Shown here piece after piece: positions 9,466 through 18,574 of a stretch of DNA of 64,000 nt. The stretch lies in NCBI RefSeq assembly GCF_900102545.1, contig NZ_FNBN01000007.1:305247-369246 (forward strand), written 5' to 3'. The stretch comes from Chitinophaga filiformis (lineage in GTDB: Bacteria > Bacteroidota > Bacteroidia > Chitinophagales > Chitinophagaceae). A program made the translations under genes and the position numbers. The notes beneath the pieces were generated by a model. It made no database searches and was not told where the DNA came from. It saw nothing but the letters and a program-made list of their open reading frames with translations. The stretch's first letter is position 1. Each line of letters opens with the position of its first letter.

Positions 9466-10014
9466 TCAAAGTAAAAATAACATCAGCATATGTTTAAATT
9501 GTACTCTTAACTGGCGGAGTGCCCGGGTCATATGCTTTTCTACGGCTTTGGTGGAGATATTCAGTTTCTCAGAAATCATTTTGTTGGCAAGTCCCTCTTC
9601 CCGGCTATAGCGAAATACCAGCCGGCATTTTTCAGGCAGGCGGTCTATTTCCCGCCGGATCTCTTCTTCCAGCAAACGGGTGTCGGCAGTGCTCTGTTCT
9701 GCTGCCTGGACATGTAGCTCTTCCAGGGAATCTGTGTTCCTGGCCGGCTGTGCAAAGTAGTGGAAAATGGAATATTTGGTGGCAGTAGCCAGGTAAGTAT
9801 ACAGATGTTTGATCTCAGATCTTTCGCGGGCAGCCCACAGGCTCACAAAGATCTCCTGTACTATATCTTCAGCAGCGTTGCTGTCTCTCAGGTGGTACAA
9901 GGATAAAGCGTACAATTTACGCCAATAGCGACGGTAAATCTCGTCAAAGGCCCTCTCGTCAGAAAGCCTGACCTTGTCCATTAATTCATTGTCCTCCAAT
10001 ATGCTGTACGACAT
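9466..10014 (-). CDS. ECF-family RNA polymerase sigma factor (FecI-like)
   Basis: 182 residues with region 2 at about 23-90 (AFDEIYRRYWRKLYALSLYH, then DIVQEIFVSLW) and region 4 at about 120-172 (IDRLPEKCRLVFRYSREEGL, then ISEKLNISTKAVEKHMTRAL). This is the Bacteroidota ECF group paired with FecR anti-sigma factors. It is the first gene of the locus; by family rule it transcribes the downstream susC-susD-GH89 genes when the receptor senses its glycan. The promoter side overlaps the 3' end of the broken adhesin gene, where CACCTTTGCGCC on the minus strand (near 10085-10096) resembles a -7 element. Confidence 0.95.
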   Translation of the reverse strand: MSYSILEDNELMDKVRLSDERAFDEIYRRYWRKLYALSLYHLRDSNAAEDIVQEIFVSLWAARERSEIKHLYTYLATATKYSIFHYFAQPARNTDSLEELHVQAAEQSTADTRLLEEEIRREIDRLPEKCRLVFRYSREEGLANKMISEKLNISTKAVEKHMTRALRQLRVQFKHMLMLFLL

Positions 10015-10067
10015 ATGCGCCTATAAAGTGCCTTAAGGTAGCAATAATAATCTTTAATTCCAACCCT

Positions 10068-12841
10068 TCATTTTTTCGGAGGGCGGCGCAAAGGTGCAGT
10101 ATTTTTTGGGAATACATTCAAAGAATTGCGTCCAGACATAAAAAAGGGGGCTCTTTCATTTGTGACTGTCATTGCATAATGTCCATCCGCTAAACCTGTA
10201 AAGGCAGGCAATGTTTGCACACTGTTGTTTAACTGGTAACTATATGGCAGCGTACCACCGCTTGCCACCAGGTTAATCTTACCATTACTTTCACCATAAC
10301 AGCCCGGAGGCTCTTGTGTGCTCACTTTTGCAGTTAAGGCATCCGGCTGACTGATCACCACCGGCACCTGACTGATACAGTTATTATCGTCTTTTACATA
10401 ACCGGTGTAATTACCAGCACCTAACTGGTTAAACACCCCTGTAGTTTGATAATTTACACCATCAATAGACCATTCATAAGTCCCCACACCTCCTCTGGCA
10501 CTCAATGTCAGTGCGCCATTTTTCTCACCGAAACATTTAACCAGTTTTCTGTCTGTCAATACAGGTTCCAACAATGCAGGCTCAGTGAGACTGCTGCTGA
10601 TTACGATATGGCAGCTGTAAGGAATATCTCGCACATGCACCGCGTATGCCCCGGCTTTAAGACCATTAAATACCGGTGATGACTGGAAGGTGATACCATC
10701 CAGGGAATATTCATAATTGTTGTTACCGCCTGTTACTCCTGATACCGTCAGGCTGCCATTAGTACCATTCTTAGATACTACAGATGGTGTAACAACCCCT
10801 CTGAGTGTAACAGGACCATAAGGCGACAATACTCTTGTAATGAAACAACCATTGGCGTCTTTGATGTACACGGTATAATCACCGTTTAATAGCTGATCAA
10901 AAGTAGTGGCTGATGTATAGTTCACATCGTCGAGGCTGTATGCATAAGGAGCTAAACCTCCATTGGTAGCTCTTACCACGATGGAACCTTTATCATCGCA
11001 GCTGGCAGGTGGATTGGATACCAGGTCTACCGACAATGGCGCATACAGGTCAACTATAGGCAATGAGAAGGGCTCTTCACAACCATTTGCATCCTTCACC
11101 ACCAGTGGATAATTACCTGCCGGCAATCCTACCCAGTTGCTTTCTGACTGATAACCCGCGTTGTTAAAGTTATATGCATATGTACCCGCCCCACCTTTTG
11201 CTGTAAGGCTGATAGCACCTGTAGAAGCGCCTGCACAAAGCACATCTTTCTTCGTTGTTATATCGATAGCTATTTTGCTGAATTCAGTAACTGTATCCTG
11301 GATGGTAGTGGTACAACCATGACCATCTTTTACAGTAAGGTTGTAAATACCGCTTTAAGATTTTCAAACAAGCCTGAAGATTGGAATGCACCACTATTCA
11401 GCGCATACGTATAAGGCGCTGTTCCACCCGTTGCTTTCACCGTAATACTACCATTATTTCCACCGAAGCAACTCACTTTACCGATACTGGTAGTAGATAA
11501 CAACAGTGCAGTAGGCTCTTCAGTCAACCATGATTTAGACAGCTGGCAACTGTTACCATCTTTCACGGTAATTGTCCTGGTACCGGCTGTAAGTCCTGTT
11601 ATAATTGAGGATGTACTAAATACACCACCATCAACAGAATAGGTATAAGTGTTCGTACCACCGCTCGCTGTGATCCTGAGTTCACCGGTTGCGCCACCAT
11701 TACATAAGGCATCCGATCCGGTCATGGTGAAATCAACGGCAGACAGCTGTGATACTACTGCTGTTTCCTGCCCCCTACAGCCTTTCTGATCTTTGATATA
11801 AATGGAATAGTTATTTGCAGGCAGGTTGTCAAACTGTGGTGATGTACCAAACGTAATGTTGTCAATAGCGTATGTATATCCGCCATTACCACCAGTTACA
11901 GGCGCCCAGGGTCTTATACTCCGGAGCTATCCATTCATAACCAAGACCTATCGTATAATTGCCTCCGTTATAGCTCAGGCCTGTCTTATAGGCCGTATAC
12001 ATGGCAGTAGTACTGTTCTTATCAATCAAGCCCGCAGTAGGCGCCTTGATATCAATTGAACTGTCGGAAACGGCACGGATATCTCTTGTTAAGGCACTCA
12101 CCGCTACTTCTGCGTTGAACAATAAGCGGTCGAAGAACTGTTTGGATACATTCAGTCCTATGGCCACATTCTCCTGCGGCGTTAAGGTATATCCCTGTGG
12201 TAGCGGAGCAATAGAGTTTTCGTCGTCCTTCCCCCTGAATAGTATTAATTCAATATTATCCTTGCCGGTACTGTATCCGGCCTTAAAGCCATATCCCATA
12301 CGTTTGTAGGCAGGAATGATCTCAGGACGTGAGGTATCTGCCTCTACGGCTTTCTGCAGGCGGCCATACATCACACTGAACTTAAAGCGACCGGGTGGCG
12401 CCAGGTCAACGCCAATCCCATTAAAAAGGTGCCCTGCCAATGTATAACTGGAAAAGTTCATGCTGGAATAACCGATATGTCCTGTGATCCACTTATAGGT
12501 GGGCGTCAGTCCATATTGATTAAAGGGCTGGGAAAATGCCACATTACTCTGGTTGGAGTAAGTGAAACTGAATGGTACGGACCATCCATACAGGTCAATA
12601 TTCAGGTTACCGTTCAGGAAGAAATTGTAGGGATCTCTGCGCCCCTCGCCTAATCCTGACGACCAGTAAGCAATTTGTTCAAGCCAATGCCTCCCGTAAT
12701 TTTTATTGGTTTCTCTTTTCCGATAGCATCCAACCTTTGTGCATGCAGCTTATAAGACGAACAACAAATGACAGCGATTAACAGGGTTAATGGCCGTAAA
12801 TACGTTACGAAACGATCATAGGTCGGGTATAACTTTGACAA
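10068..12841 (-). pseudogene. Broken SprB-repeat adhesin with barrel-like N-terminus
   Basis: The minus strand holds a chain of fragments that make sense only when read across frames. 12841-12660 encodes a signal peptide (LLIAVICCSSYKLHAQ) and GGIGLN; a one-base loss near 12677 then shifts the frame. 12676-11905 encodes a barrel-like domain (NFFLNGNLNIDLYGWSVPFS ... GLGYEWIAPEYKTLGA). At about 11904 the frame jumps directly into SprB-type repeats (VTGGNGGYTYAID ...). Another one-base loss near 11354 (AAAGCGGT where a third G restores the frame) splits the repeats, which continue to about 10165 and end in unrelated residues without a type IX secretion C-terminal domain. Several repeat modules carry the family pattern C-x-G-x(2)-G-x-(I/L)-x(3)-A-x-GG-x(3)-Y-x-Y-(S/A)-(L/I)-(D/N). 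Probably a deletion fusion of two genes followed by decay; assembly error in repeats is the alternative. Confidence 0.8.
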
Positions 12842-12950
12842 TACTTCGGGTTTTCTATTTACGAATGCAGGTCCCCCATTAAAGAAAATGGTTCAAATTG
12901 GCGCAAATATATAAATAAAAAATAATAATAAGAAAGTAAAATCCCCCCGG

Positions 12951-12984
12951 TTGCATCCCCTAATCTGAATTTCTATTACTTTTG
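12951..12984 (+). promoter_or_regulatory. Bacteroidota-type promoter of the dihydroorotase-like operon
   Basis: TACTTTTG at 12977-12984 fits the -7 consensus TAnnTTTG, and a TTG at 12951-12953 lies 23 bp upstream as a weak -33 element. The start codon follows about 50 bp later. Consensus match by eye only. Confidence 0.5.
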
Positions 12985-13034
12985 CTGCCGGTATTTTTTC
13001 TCAGACAAGGTATAGACACAGTTAGTATTAAAGC

Positions 13035-14294
13035 ATGCATATATTACTCAAAAGCGTACAGATAGTCGCACCATCGTCCCCTTTTCACGGGCAACAGCAG
13101 GATATTCTGATTGAGAATGGCATCATCCGCCAGATCGGGAAGGACATTTCTTCCGCTCAGGCCCGGGTGGTGACAGGCAACAACCTGCATGTTTCATTGG
13201 GATGGACGGATATCTTCGCGCACTTCTGCGATCCTGGCCAGGAATATAAGGAAGACCTTCAGAGTGGGGTTACTGCAGCAGCCAGGGGTGGATATACCAC
13301 AGTGCTGATCGTGCCCAATACGCAGCCGGCGCTTCACACCAAACCGCAGATCGAGTATGTGCTCAGCCGCACACGTAACAGTGTTGTACAGGTACTACCT
13401 ATAGGAGCGGTGACCAAAAACCTGGAAGGCGCCTCCCTCGCTGAGATGTACGAAATGCAGCAGGCAGGGGCTGTAGCATTCTCCGACGGACTGAAACCGA
13501 TTCAGTCGCCCGGTATCATGCTGAAGGCCCTGCAATATGTAAAAGCTGTTAACGGTACCATTATCCAGCTCCCCGACGATCTGAGCATCTCTGCACATGG
13601 TCTGATGCATGAAGGCATTTACAGCACCCAGCTGGGTATGCCGGGTAAACCTGCCATTGCAGAAGAACTGATCATCCAGCGCGATCTGGAGCTGGCTCAA
13701 TATACAGACTCACGTATCCACTTCACAGGCATCAGTACACGTAAATCAGCAGAACTCATTGCCAATGCCAAAGGCAAGGGCATCAAAGTAACCTGCTCTG
13801 TAACGCCCTATCACCTGTCCCTTACCGATGCACACCTCATGACCTATGATACCCATCTGAAGCTCAATCCGCCGCTGCGTAGCGCAGAAGACGTGAAAGC
13901 ACTGCAGGATGCTGTAAAGACAGGTGTGATCGACTGCTTCGCCACCCATCACCTGCCGCAGGACTGGGATGCCAAACAGGTAGAGTTTGAATATGCAAAG
14001 AATGGCATGATAGGACTGGAAAGCGCTTTCGGCGTATTCCGCAAACATCTGCCGGAAGTATCTGTGGAAAGACTGGTAGAGATGCTCTCTGCACAGCCCC
14101 GCAAAATATTCAACCTTCCTGAACTTAGCCTCACTGAAGGTGCAGCAGCCAACCTGACGATATTCGATCCTGAAGAGGATTGGGTACTCACGACAGATCA
14201 CCTGGCCAGCAGGTCAAAAAATTCAGCGTATATTGGCGCGGAATTAAAAGGAAGTGTGAAAGGGACCATCAACGGCCAATACGCCCAACTTTAA
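13035..14294 (+). CDS. pyrC: Dihydroorotase-like amidohydrolase with degenerate active site
   Basis: 419 residues with the PyrC/allantoinase amidohydrolase fold from start (DILIENGIIRQIG) to end (ANLTIFDPEEDWVL). The catalytic signatures are altered. The metal motif D-P-H-V-H-L-R-D-P-G reads D59-I-F-A-H-F-C-D-P-G, losing the first His and the substrate-binding Arg. The D-H-A-P-H motif reads H305-H-L-P-Q, losing the catalytic Asp and the last His. The usual second-shell His appears as Q178. This resembles the non-catalytic PyrC-prime type that forms complexes with aspartate transcarbamoylase, and many Bacteroidota annotate such proteins as dihydroorotase. It leads a cluster with a DUF4199 protein (16 bp on) and two glycosyltransferases. 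The family call is secure; catalytic activity is doubtful. Confidence 0.85.
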   Translation: MHILLKSVQIVAPSSPFHGQQQDILIENGIIRQIGKDISSAQARVVTGNNLHVSLGWTDIFAHFCDPGQEYKEDLQSGVTAAARGGYTTVLIVPNTQPALHTKPQIEYVLSRTRNSVVQVLPIGAVTKNLEGASLAEMYEMQQAGAVAFSDGLKPIQSPGIMLKALQYVKAVNGTIIQLPDDLSISAHGLMHEGIYSTQLGMPGKPAIAEELIIQRDLELAQYTDSRIHFTGISTRKSAELIANAKGKGIKVTCSVTPYHLSLTDAHLMTYDTHLKLNPPLRSAEDVKALQDAVKTGVIDCFATHHLPQDWDAKQVEFEYAKNGMIGLESAFGVFRKHLPEVSVERLVEMLSAQPRKIFNLPELSLTEGAAANLTIFDPEEDWVLTTDHLASRSKNSAYIGAELKGSVKGTINGQYAQL

Positions 14295-14310
14295 AAGTCA
14301 TTCGTGTACT

Positions 14311-14850
14311 ATGAGTAATGCATCATATCCTAATCCCGGTATAAAATGGGGACTGATAGCCAGTGCGGTGATCGTTCTGACCGGTCTTGCCCTGTATTAT
14401 ACTGACCAGCAAACGCTTTTCAGCCTGAAATTTAACTTTATCCAGCTTTTCATCTGCGCAGTAACCGGCTTACTGGCTGGTCTTGAACAGAAAAAGAAGG
14501 CTGGCGGATATAGCAGTTTTAAAGACGGCCTGAAACCTATCTTTATCACCTTTGTGATCGGCACCCTGGTGGGCACCCTGTTCATGTATATTATAGCCAA
14601 CTATGTTGACCCGGGACTGCCTGCCCGCATGAAAGCTGAAGATCTGAAAGCACTGGAGCAGATGGAAGCAAACCAGAAAGCCGCCGGCATTAATGACAGA
14701 AGACTCAGCGAGCAGCTGACAATACTGAAGCAACAGGATTATAATCTGACCCTCGTGGCAAGCCTCCTGTCCTATCTCACAGGGCTTTTCCTTGATTTCG
14801 TCATCGCTGCTATTCTGGCGGTGGTAATCCGTAATAAACGAATTGCTTAG
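14311..14850 (+). CDS. DUF4199 family membrane protein
   Basis: 179 residues with four predicted transmembrane helices: about 13-30 (WGLIASAVIVLTGLAL), 40-57, 75-97 (IFITFVIGTLVGTLFMYII) and 148-172. Between helices 3 and 4 is a charged helical loop (MKAEDLKALEQMEANQKAA). The layout matches the DUF4199 family, widespread in Bacteroidota and of unknown function, commonly found next to pyrC-like and glycosyltransferase genes. The start at 14311 lies 16 bp after the dihydroorotase-like gene, so co-transcription is likely. Confidence 0.8.
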   Translation: MSNASYPNPGIKWGLIASAVIVLTGLALYYTDQQTLFSLKFNFIQLFICAVTGLLAGLEQKKKAGGYSSFKDGLKPIFITFVIGTLVGTLFMYIIANYVDPGLPARMKAEDLKALEQMEANQKAAGINDRRLSEQLTILKQQDYNLTLVASLLSYLTGLFLDFVIAAILAVVIRNKRIA

Positions 14851-14900
14851 ATTGGCACTTTATTAGATAGAAAAGCATCCTAAACACATTGCTATATAAC

Positions 14901-15848
14901 ATGGATATTTCCGTTATCGTTCCTTTAAAAAACGAAGAAGAATCACTGCCCGAACTGGCCGCCTGGATTGACCGTGTCATGCAGGAACATCACTACTCAT
15001 ATGAGGTATGGATGATAGACGACGGCAGCACTGATAATTCCTGGGATGTTATCCAGCAACTGGCAGCAGCTAACCCGAATGTGAAAGGCATCAAATTCCA
15101 GCGTAACTACGGTAAATCTGCCGCCCTCAACGAAGGCTTCCGGGCCGCCCAGGGCGATGTGGTCATAACCATGGACGCCGATCTGCAGGATAGCCCTGAC
15201 GAAATACCGGAACTCTTCCGTATGATCAAAGAGGATGGCTATGACCTCGTGAGCGGCTGGAAGAAAAAACGCCATGACAACGCCGTTACCAAGAATCTCC
15301 CTTCCAAATTATATAACTATACCACTACCCGCATGAGCGGGGTCAGGCTCCATGACATGAACTGCGGACTCAAATCCTACCGCAGAAAAGTGATCAAAAG
15401 CATTGAGGTATATGGAGAAATGCACCGCTATATTCCTGTCATCGCCAAATGGAACGGTTTCAGGAAGATCGGTGAAAAAGTGGTGGAACACCGTGCGCGT
15501 AAGTATGGCACCTCTAAGTTTGGCCTGGAACGCTTTATTAATGGCTTCCTGGACCTGGCTTCCATCATGTTTATCAGCAAGTTCGGGAAACGCCCTATGC
15601 ACCTTTTCGGGGCTTTGGGTACCCTTTCCTTCATCATTGGTTTCGGGATTGCATTATACCTGGCGATTGAGAAAATTATCTACTCCCAGTATAAAATGAC
15701 CGAACGCCCTATTTTCTTTCTCGCCCTGCTGGCGATGATCATAGGGTCGCAGTTATTCCTTACCGGCTTCATCGGCGAACTGGTCACCCGGAACGCTCCT
15801 GAAAGGAATGAATATCTTGTGGAATCAATCCTGGACCGTACCAAATAA
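14901..15848 (+). CDS. Family 2 glycosyltransferase, DPM1/GtrB-like
   Basis: 315 residues from ATG 14901 (MDISVIVPLKNEEESLPEL); a TTG four codons upstream is less likely. The GT2 domain spans about 1-225, with nucleotide-binding MIDDGSTDNSWDV and the metal motif DADLQDSPDEI. Two C-terminal transmembrane helices (about 232-258 and 270-295) place it with the polyisoprenyl-phosphate glycosyltransferases such as GtrB and DPM synthase. It probably loads a sugar from a nucleotide donor onto undecaprenyl phosphate for surface glycan modification. The next glycosyltransferase gene starts 6 bp downstream, so the two are co-transcribed. Donor sugar unknown. Confidence 0.92.
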   Translation: MDISVIVPLKNEEESLPELAAWIDRVMQEHHYSYEVWMIDDGSTDNSWDVIQQLAAANPNVKGIKFQRNYGKSAALNEGFRAAQGDVVITMDADLQDSPDEIPELFRMIKEDGYDLVSGWKKKRHDNAVTKNLPSKLYNYTTTRMSGVRLHDMNCGLKSYRRKVIKSIEVYGEMHRYIPVIAKWNGFRKIGEKVVEHRARKYGTSKFGLERFINGFLDLASIMFISKFGKRPMHLFGALGTLSFIIGFGIALYLAIEKIIYSQYKMTERPIFFLALLAMIIGSQLFLTGFIGELVTRNAPERNEYLVESILDRTK

Positions 15849-15854
15849 TCGCTG

Positions 15855-16988
15855 ATGGGCAAAAAGAAAATCCTCTTTCTCGGACCGGCCTGGCCCTATA
15901 GAGGTGGCCTCGCCGCATATAACGAACGACTGACAGAAGAACTGCAAAAGGACGCAGAAATTGAGATCTGGACCTTCACCGTACAGTATCCCTCCTTCCT
16001 GTTTCCCGGCAAAAGCCAGTATGCTACGGAACCAGCGCCTCCTCACCTGAAAATACGCAGGCTGATCAACTCTGTCAATCCGCTGAACTGGTTGAAAGTT
16101 GGCCGCATGATCCGTAAATACCAGCCAGACCTCATCGTCACCAAATACTGGTTACCGTTGATGGGGCCCTGCCTCGGCAGTCTGCTTCGTTTAGGGAAAG
16201 GCAAAAATACCCGTGTGGTATCTATCCTCGATAACGTAATACCACATGAAAAAAGGTTCGGAGACGTACCCTTTACCCGGTACTTCCTGAAACCAGTAGA
16301 CGCCTTCATCGCCATGAGCCAGTCTGTACTGGACGACCTCCGGCTGTTCGAACCCGGCAAACCGGCTTCCCTGATCCCCCACCCGATTTACGACAACTAC
16401 GGGCCTTCCGTACCTAAATCCGTGGCCAGGGAACAACTGAAACTGCAACAGGACAAGAAATATATCCTCTTCTTCGGCTTCATCCGCCAGTACAAAGGCC
16501 TGGACCTCCTGCTCCGCGCTATGGCTGACGAACGCATGAAACAACTGGATGTACACCTGATCGTAGCAGGAGAATTCTATGAGGATGCCGCGCCTTACCA
16601 CCAGTTGCTGGAACAGCTGCAACTGGGCGACAGGGTACTCATGCATACCGATTTCATCCCGAACGACGCTGTCAAGAACTACTTCTGCGCAGCCGACCTG
16701 GTGGTACAGCCCTATAAGAGCGCTACCCAGAGCGGTATTTCCCAGATCGCTTACCATTTCGAAAAGCCAATGGTAGTGACCCGGGTAGGCGGCCTGGTAG
16801 AGATGGTACCTGATAATATCGTTGGTTTCCAGTGTGAACCGGAACCAGCTGATATTGCTGCCGCTATTGAGAAATACTACGTCAATAACCGGGAAGCCGA
16901 TATGACCGCAGCAGTGCGCGTAGAGAAGAAACAATATTCATGGGAACGCCTGGCGGGAGAAATCCACAAACTGGCGGCGGGGAAATAA
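15855..16988 (+). CDS. Family 4 (GT-B fold) glycosyltransferase
   Basis: 377 residues. The N-terminal Rossmann half begins ILFLGPAWPYRGGLAAYNERL, with the glycine-rich acceptor loop. The C-terminal donor-binding half contains KKYILFFGFIRQYKGLDLLL near residues 205-224 and the conserved block SGISQIAYHFEKPMVVTRVG near 295-315. No signal or membrane segment, so cytoplasmic or peripheral. It follows the GT2 gene by 6 bp and the GDP-heptose operon follows further down, so both transferases may build the same cell-surface glycan. Specific donor and linkage cannot be deduced. Confidence 0.9.
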   Translation: MGKKKILFLGPAWPYRGGLAAYNERLTEELQKDAEIEIWTFTVQYPSFLFPGKSQYATEPAPPHLKIRRLINSVNPLNWLKVGRMIRKYQPDLIVTKYWLPLMGPCLGSLLRLGKGKNTRVVSILDNVIPHEKRFGDVPFTRYFLKPVDAFIAMSQSVLDDLRLFEPGKPASLIPHPIYDNYGPSVPKSVAREQLKLQQDKKYILFFGFIRQYKGLDLLLRAMADERMKQLDVHLIVAGEFYEDAAPYHQLLEQLQLGDRVLMHTDFIPNDAVKNYFCAADLVVQPYKSATQSGISQIAYHFEKPMVVTRVGGLVEMVPDNIVGFQCEPEPADIAAAIEKYYVNNREADMTAAVRVEKKQYSWERLAGEIHKLAAGK

Positions 16989-17004
16989 ACGGTCCGCATA
17001 GGTC

Positions 17005-17057
17005 CACCTTAAAGGCACGTCAAAGGCATATCAAAGGCATGGTTAAGGCATAGTAAA
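17005..17057 (+). repeat. Degenerate 11-bp tandem repeat (AAGGCA units)
   Basis: Just past the GT4 stop, AAAGGCACGTC, AAAGGCATATC, AAAGGCATGGT, TAAGGCATAGT and AAAAGCG follow one another, giving four to five imperfect 11-bp units. No coding or hairpin potential seen. It directly precedes the palindromic repeat locus B. Confidence 0.6.
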
Positions 17058-17092
17058 AGCGTACTTTTTATAAACAACGCCATTAACAAACC

Positions 17093-17341
17093 ATAATAGG
17101 ACCCCGTCAGGGGTCCATTGTTTGTAGCCCGGGGTTTCCACCCCCGGGGAAACGAAACGGGTTTTCAACCCCGGGAACAATACGGATCCCCGGACCGAAA
17201 CGAACGCCCCTGCGACGGGGATGGTCCGAATATGAAACATAACGCGATCATCCACGGCATTGAGCTCCGTCAGGAGCGATTGTGTTTGTAGCCCGGGGTT
17301 TTCAGCCCCGGGAACAATACGGATCCCCCAGAGGGGAATAG
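17093..17341 (+). repeat. Palindromic intergenic repeat cluster (locus B)
   Basis: Small palindromes GGACCCCGTCAGGGGTCC (17099-17116) and GAGCTCCGTCAGGAGC (17262-17277) are each followed within 10-15 bp by TTTGTAGCCCGGGGTTT and its complementary arm (near 17120-17153 and 17286-17314). A third CCCGGG palindrome lies at about 17157-17180. The small hairpin, a TTTGTAG spacer and a large GC-rich hairpin are the same two-part element seen at loci A, C and D. Non-coding; it fills most of the gap between the glycosyltransferase and heptose operons. Confidence 0.85.
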
Positions 17342-17366
17342 AAACCAACGAAACATTATCCAAAAA

Positions 17367-17412
17367 AATAACCGGAATAAATCTTCAAAAAGATCATTCC
17401 GGTTATTTTTTT
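17367..17412 (+). terminator. Intrinsic terminator upstream of the heptose operon
   Basis: AATAACCGGAAT pairs perfectly with ATTCCGGTTATT around an AT-rich loop, followed by TTTTTT on the plus strand and preceded by AAAAAA for the other strand. It would end transcripts from the glycosyltransferase operon after the repeat cluster. Confidence 0.85.
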
Positions 17413-17527
17413 GCTATAAAACATCGCCACAAGACATATACATATATTTTAACTTCTTTTAAACAAGATAGACTCATATGCATGTGCAATTGTTTTATCT
17501 TGCAGCACTTATAAAAACGGAAATACT

Positions 17528-18547
17528 GTGATTTATCGTAGCAAAGCACCTTTACGTATTGGCCTGGCCGGCGGCGGAACAGATGTAAGCCCTTACTCAG
17601 ATATGTATGGGGGCGCCATCCTGAACGCCACTATTTCGCTCTATGCGCGTGCAGCCATAGAACCGATCGCTGATAAAAAAGTACTGTTCGAATGTGCCGA
17701 CAGAAGCGAAACACTGGAATGTGACGCTACTTTCCCCCTTCCACTGGACGGTAAACTGGACATCCTCAAAGGGGTGATCAACCGCGTGGCAAAAGATTAC
17801 GGCATTCCTTCCGGCTTTAAACTGACCACTTTCGTAGATGCTCCCGCGGGTTCCGGTTTAGGTACCTCCTCTACCCTCGTTGTGGCGGTATTAGGCGCGT
17901 TTGCGGAATGGCTGAAACTTCCCCTGGGAGAATATGATCTGGCACATCTGGCCTACGTAATCGAAAGGGAAGACCTGAAACAGGCAGGCGGTAAGCAGGA
18001 CCAGTACGCAGCTACTTTCGGCGGTGTGAACTTCATGGAATTTTACGACGGCGACAAAGTGATCGTGAATCCCCTCCGTATAAAAGAAAAATACCTGGAT
18101 GAACTGGAGAATAACCTGGTGTTATACTACACTTCTACCAGCCGCTTATCCAGCAGCATCATTTCCGAACAGCAGAAGAACGTGCACGAGAAAAAGGAAG
18201 CGAGTATCGAGGCGATGCACCACCTGAAACAACAGGCGGTAATGATGAAAGAAGCCCTGCTCCGTGGCAGCATCGATAAAATTGGCGAGATCCTTGATTT
18301 TGGTTTCCAGCACAAAAAGAATATGGCGAAAGGCATTACCAACTCCCAGCTGGATGATATCTACGAAGCAGCTAAACGCGCTGGTGCTTCCGGGGGTAAG
18401 ATCTCCGGCGCCGGTGGTGGTGGTTTTATGATCTTCTACTGCCCGGGCAACACCCGTTATAATGTGGTGGAAGCCCTCAAAGCTTTCGGCGGAGATGTAA
18501 AACGTTATCATTTCACGCATAACGGGATCAATACCTGGTGCATCTGA
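17528..18547 (+). CDS. hddA: D-glycero-D-manno-heptose 7-phosphate kinase (GHMP family)
   Basis: 339 residues starting at GTG 17528 (IYRSKAPLRIGLAGGGTDVS); no in-frame ATG fits the family start. It has the GHMP ATP-binding loop DAPAGSGLGTSSTLVVAV at about residues 98-115 and the C-terminal SGAGGGGFMIF glycine motif. HddA phosphorylates D-glycero-D-manno-heptose 7-phosphate at C1 on the GDP-heptose branch. It is first of four tightly spaced genes (hddA, gmhA, hddC, gmhB) that cover the whole route from sedoheptulose 7-phosphate to GDP-D-glycero-alpha-D-manno-heptose, so the specific assignment is well supported by context. TATCTTGC near 17496 could be a weak -7 element. Confidence 0.92.
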   Translation: MIYRSKAPLRIGLAGGGTDVSPYSDMYGGAILNATISLYARAAIEPIADKKVLFECADRSETLECDATFPLPLDGKLDILKGVINRVAKDYGIPSGFKLTTFVDAPAGSGLGTSSTLVVAVLGAFAEWLKLPLGEYDLAHLAYVIEREDLKQAGGKQDQYAATFGGVNFMEFYDGDKVIVNPLRIKEKYLDELENNLVLYYTSTSRLSSSIISEQQKNVHEKKEASIEAMHHLKQQAVMMKEALLRGSIDKIGEILDFGFQHKKNMAKGITNSQLDDIYEAAKRAGASGGKISGAGGGGFMIFYCPGNTRYNVVEALKAFGGDVKRYHFTHNGINTWCI

Positions 18548-18574
18548 TCTTCTAACCAAAACGACTTACAAACT

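Noticed and set aside
10068..11243. Treating the SprB-repeat fragment as an independent gene
   Set aside because: Its start is an internal Met within a repeat, the preceding sequence continues the same repeats in the same frame up to 11354, and it lacks a signal peptide.
17093..17341. tRNA or structured riboswitch
   Set aside because: Hairpins are simple palindromes with no cloverleaf, CCA end or conserved ligand-binding core.
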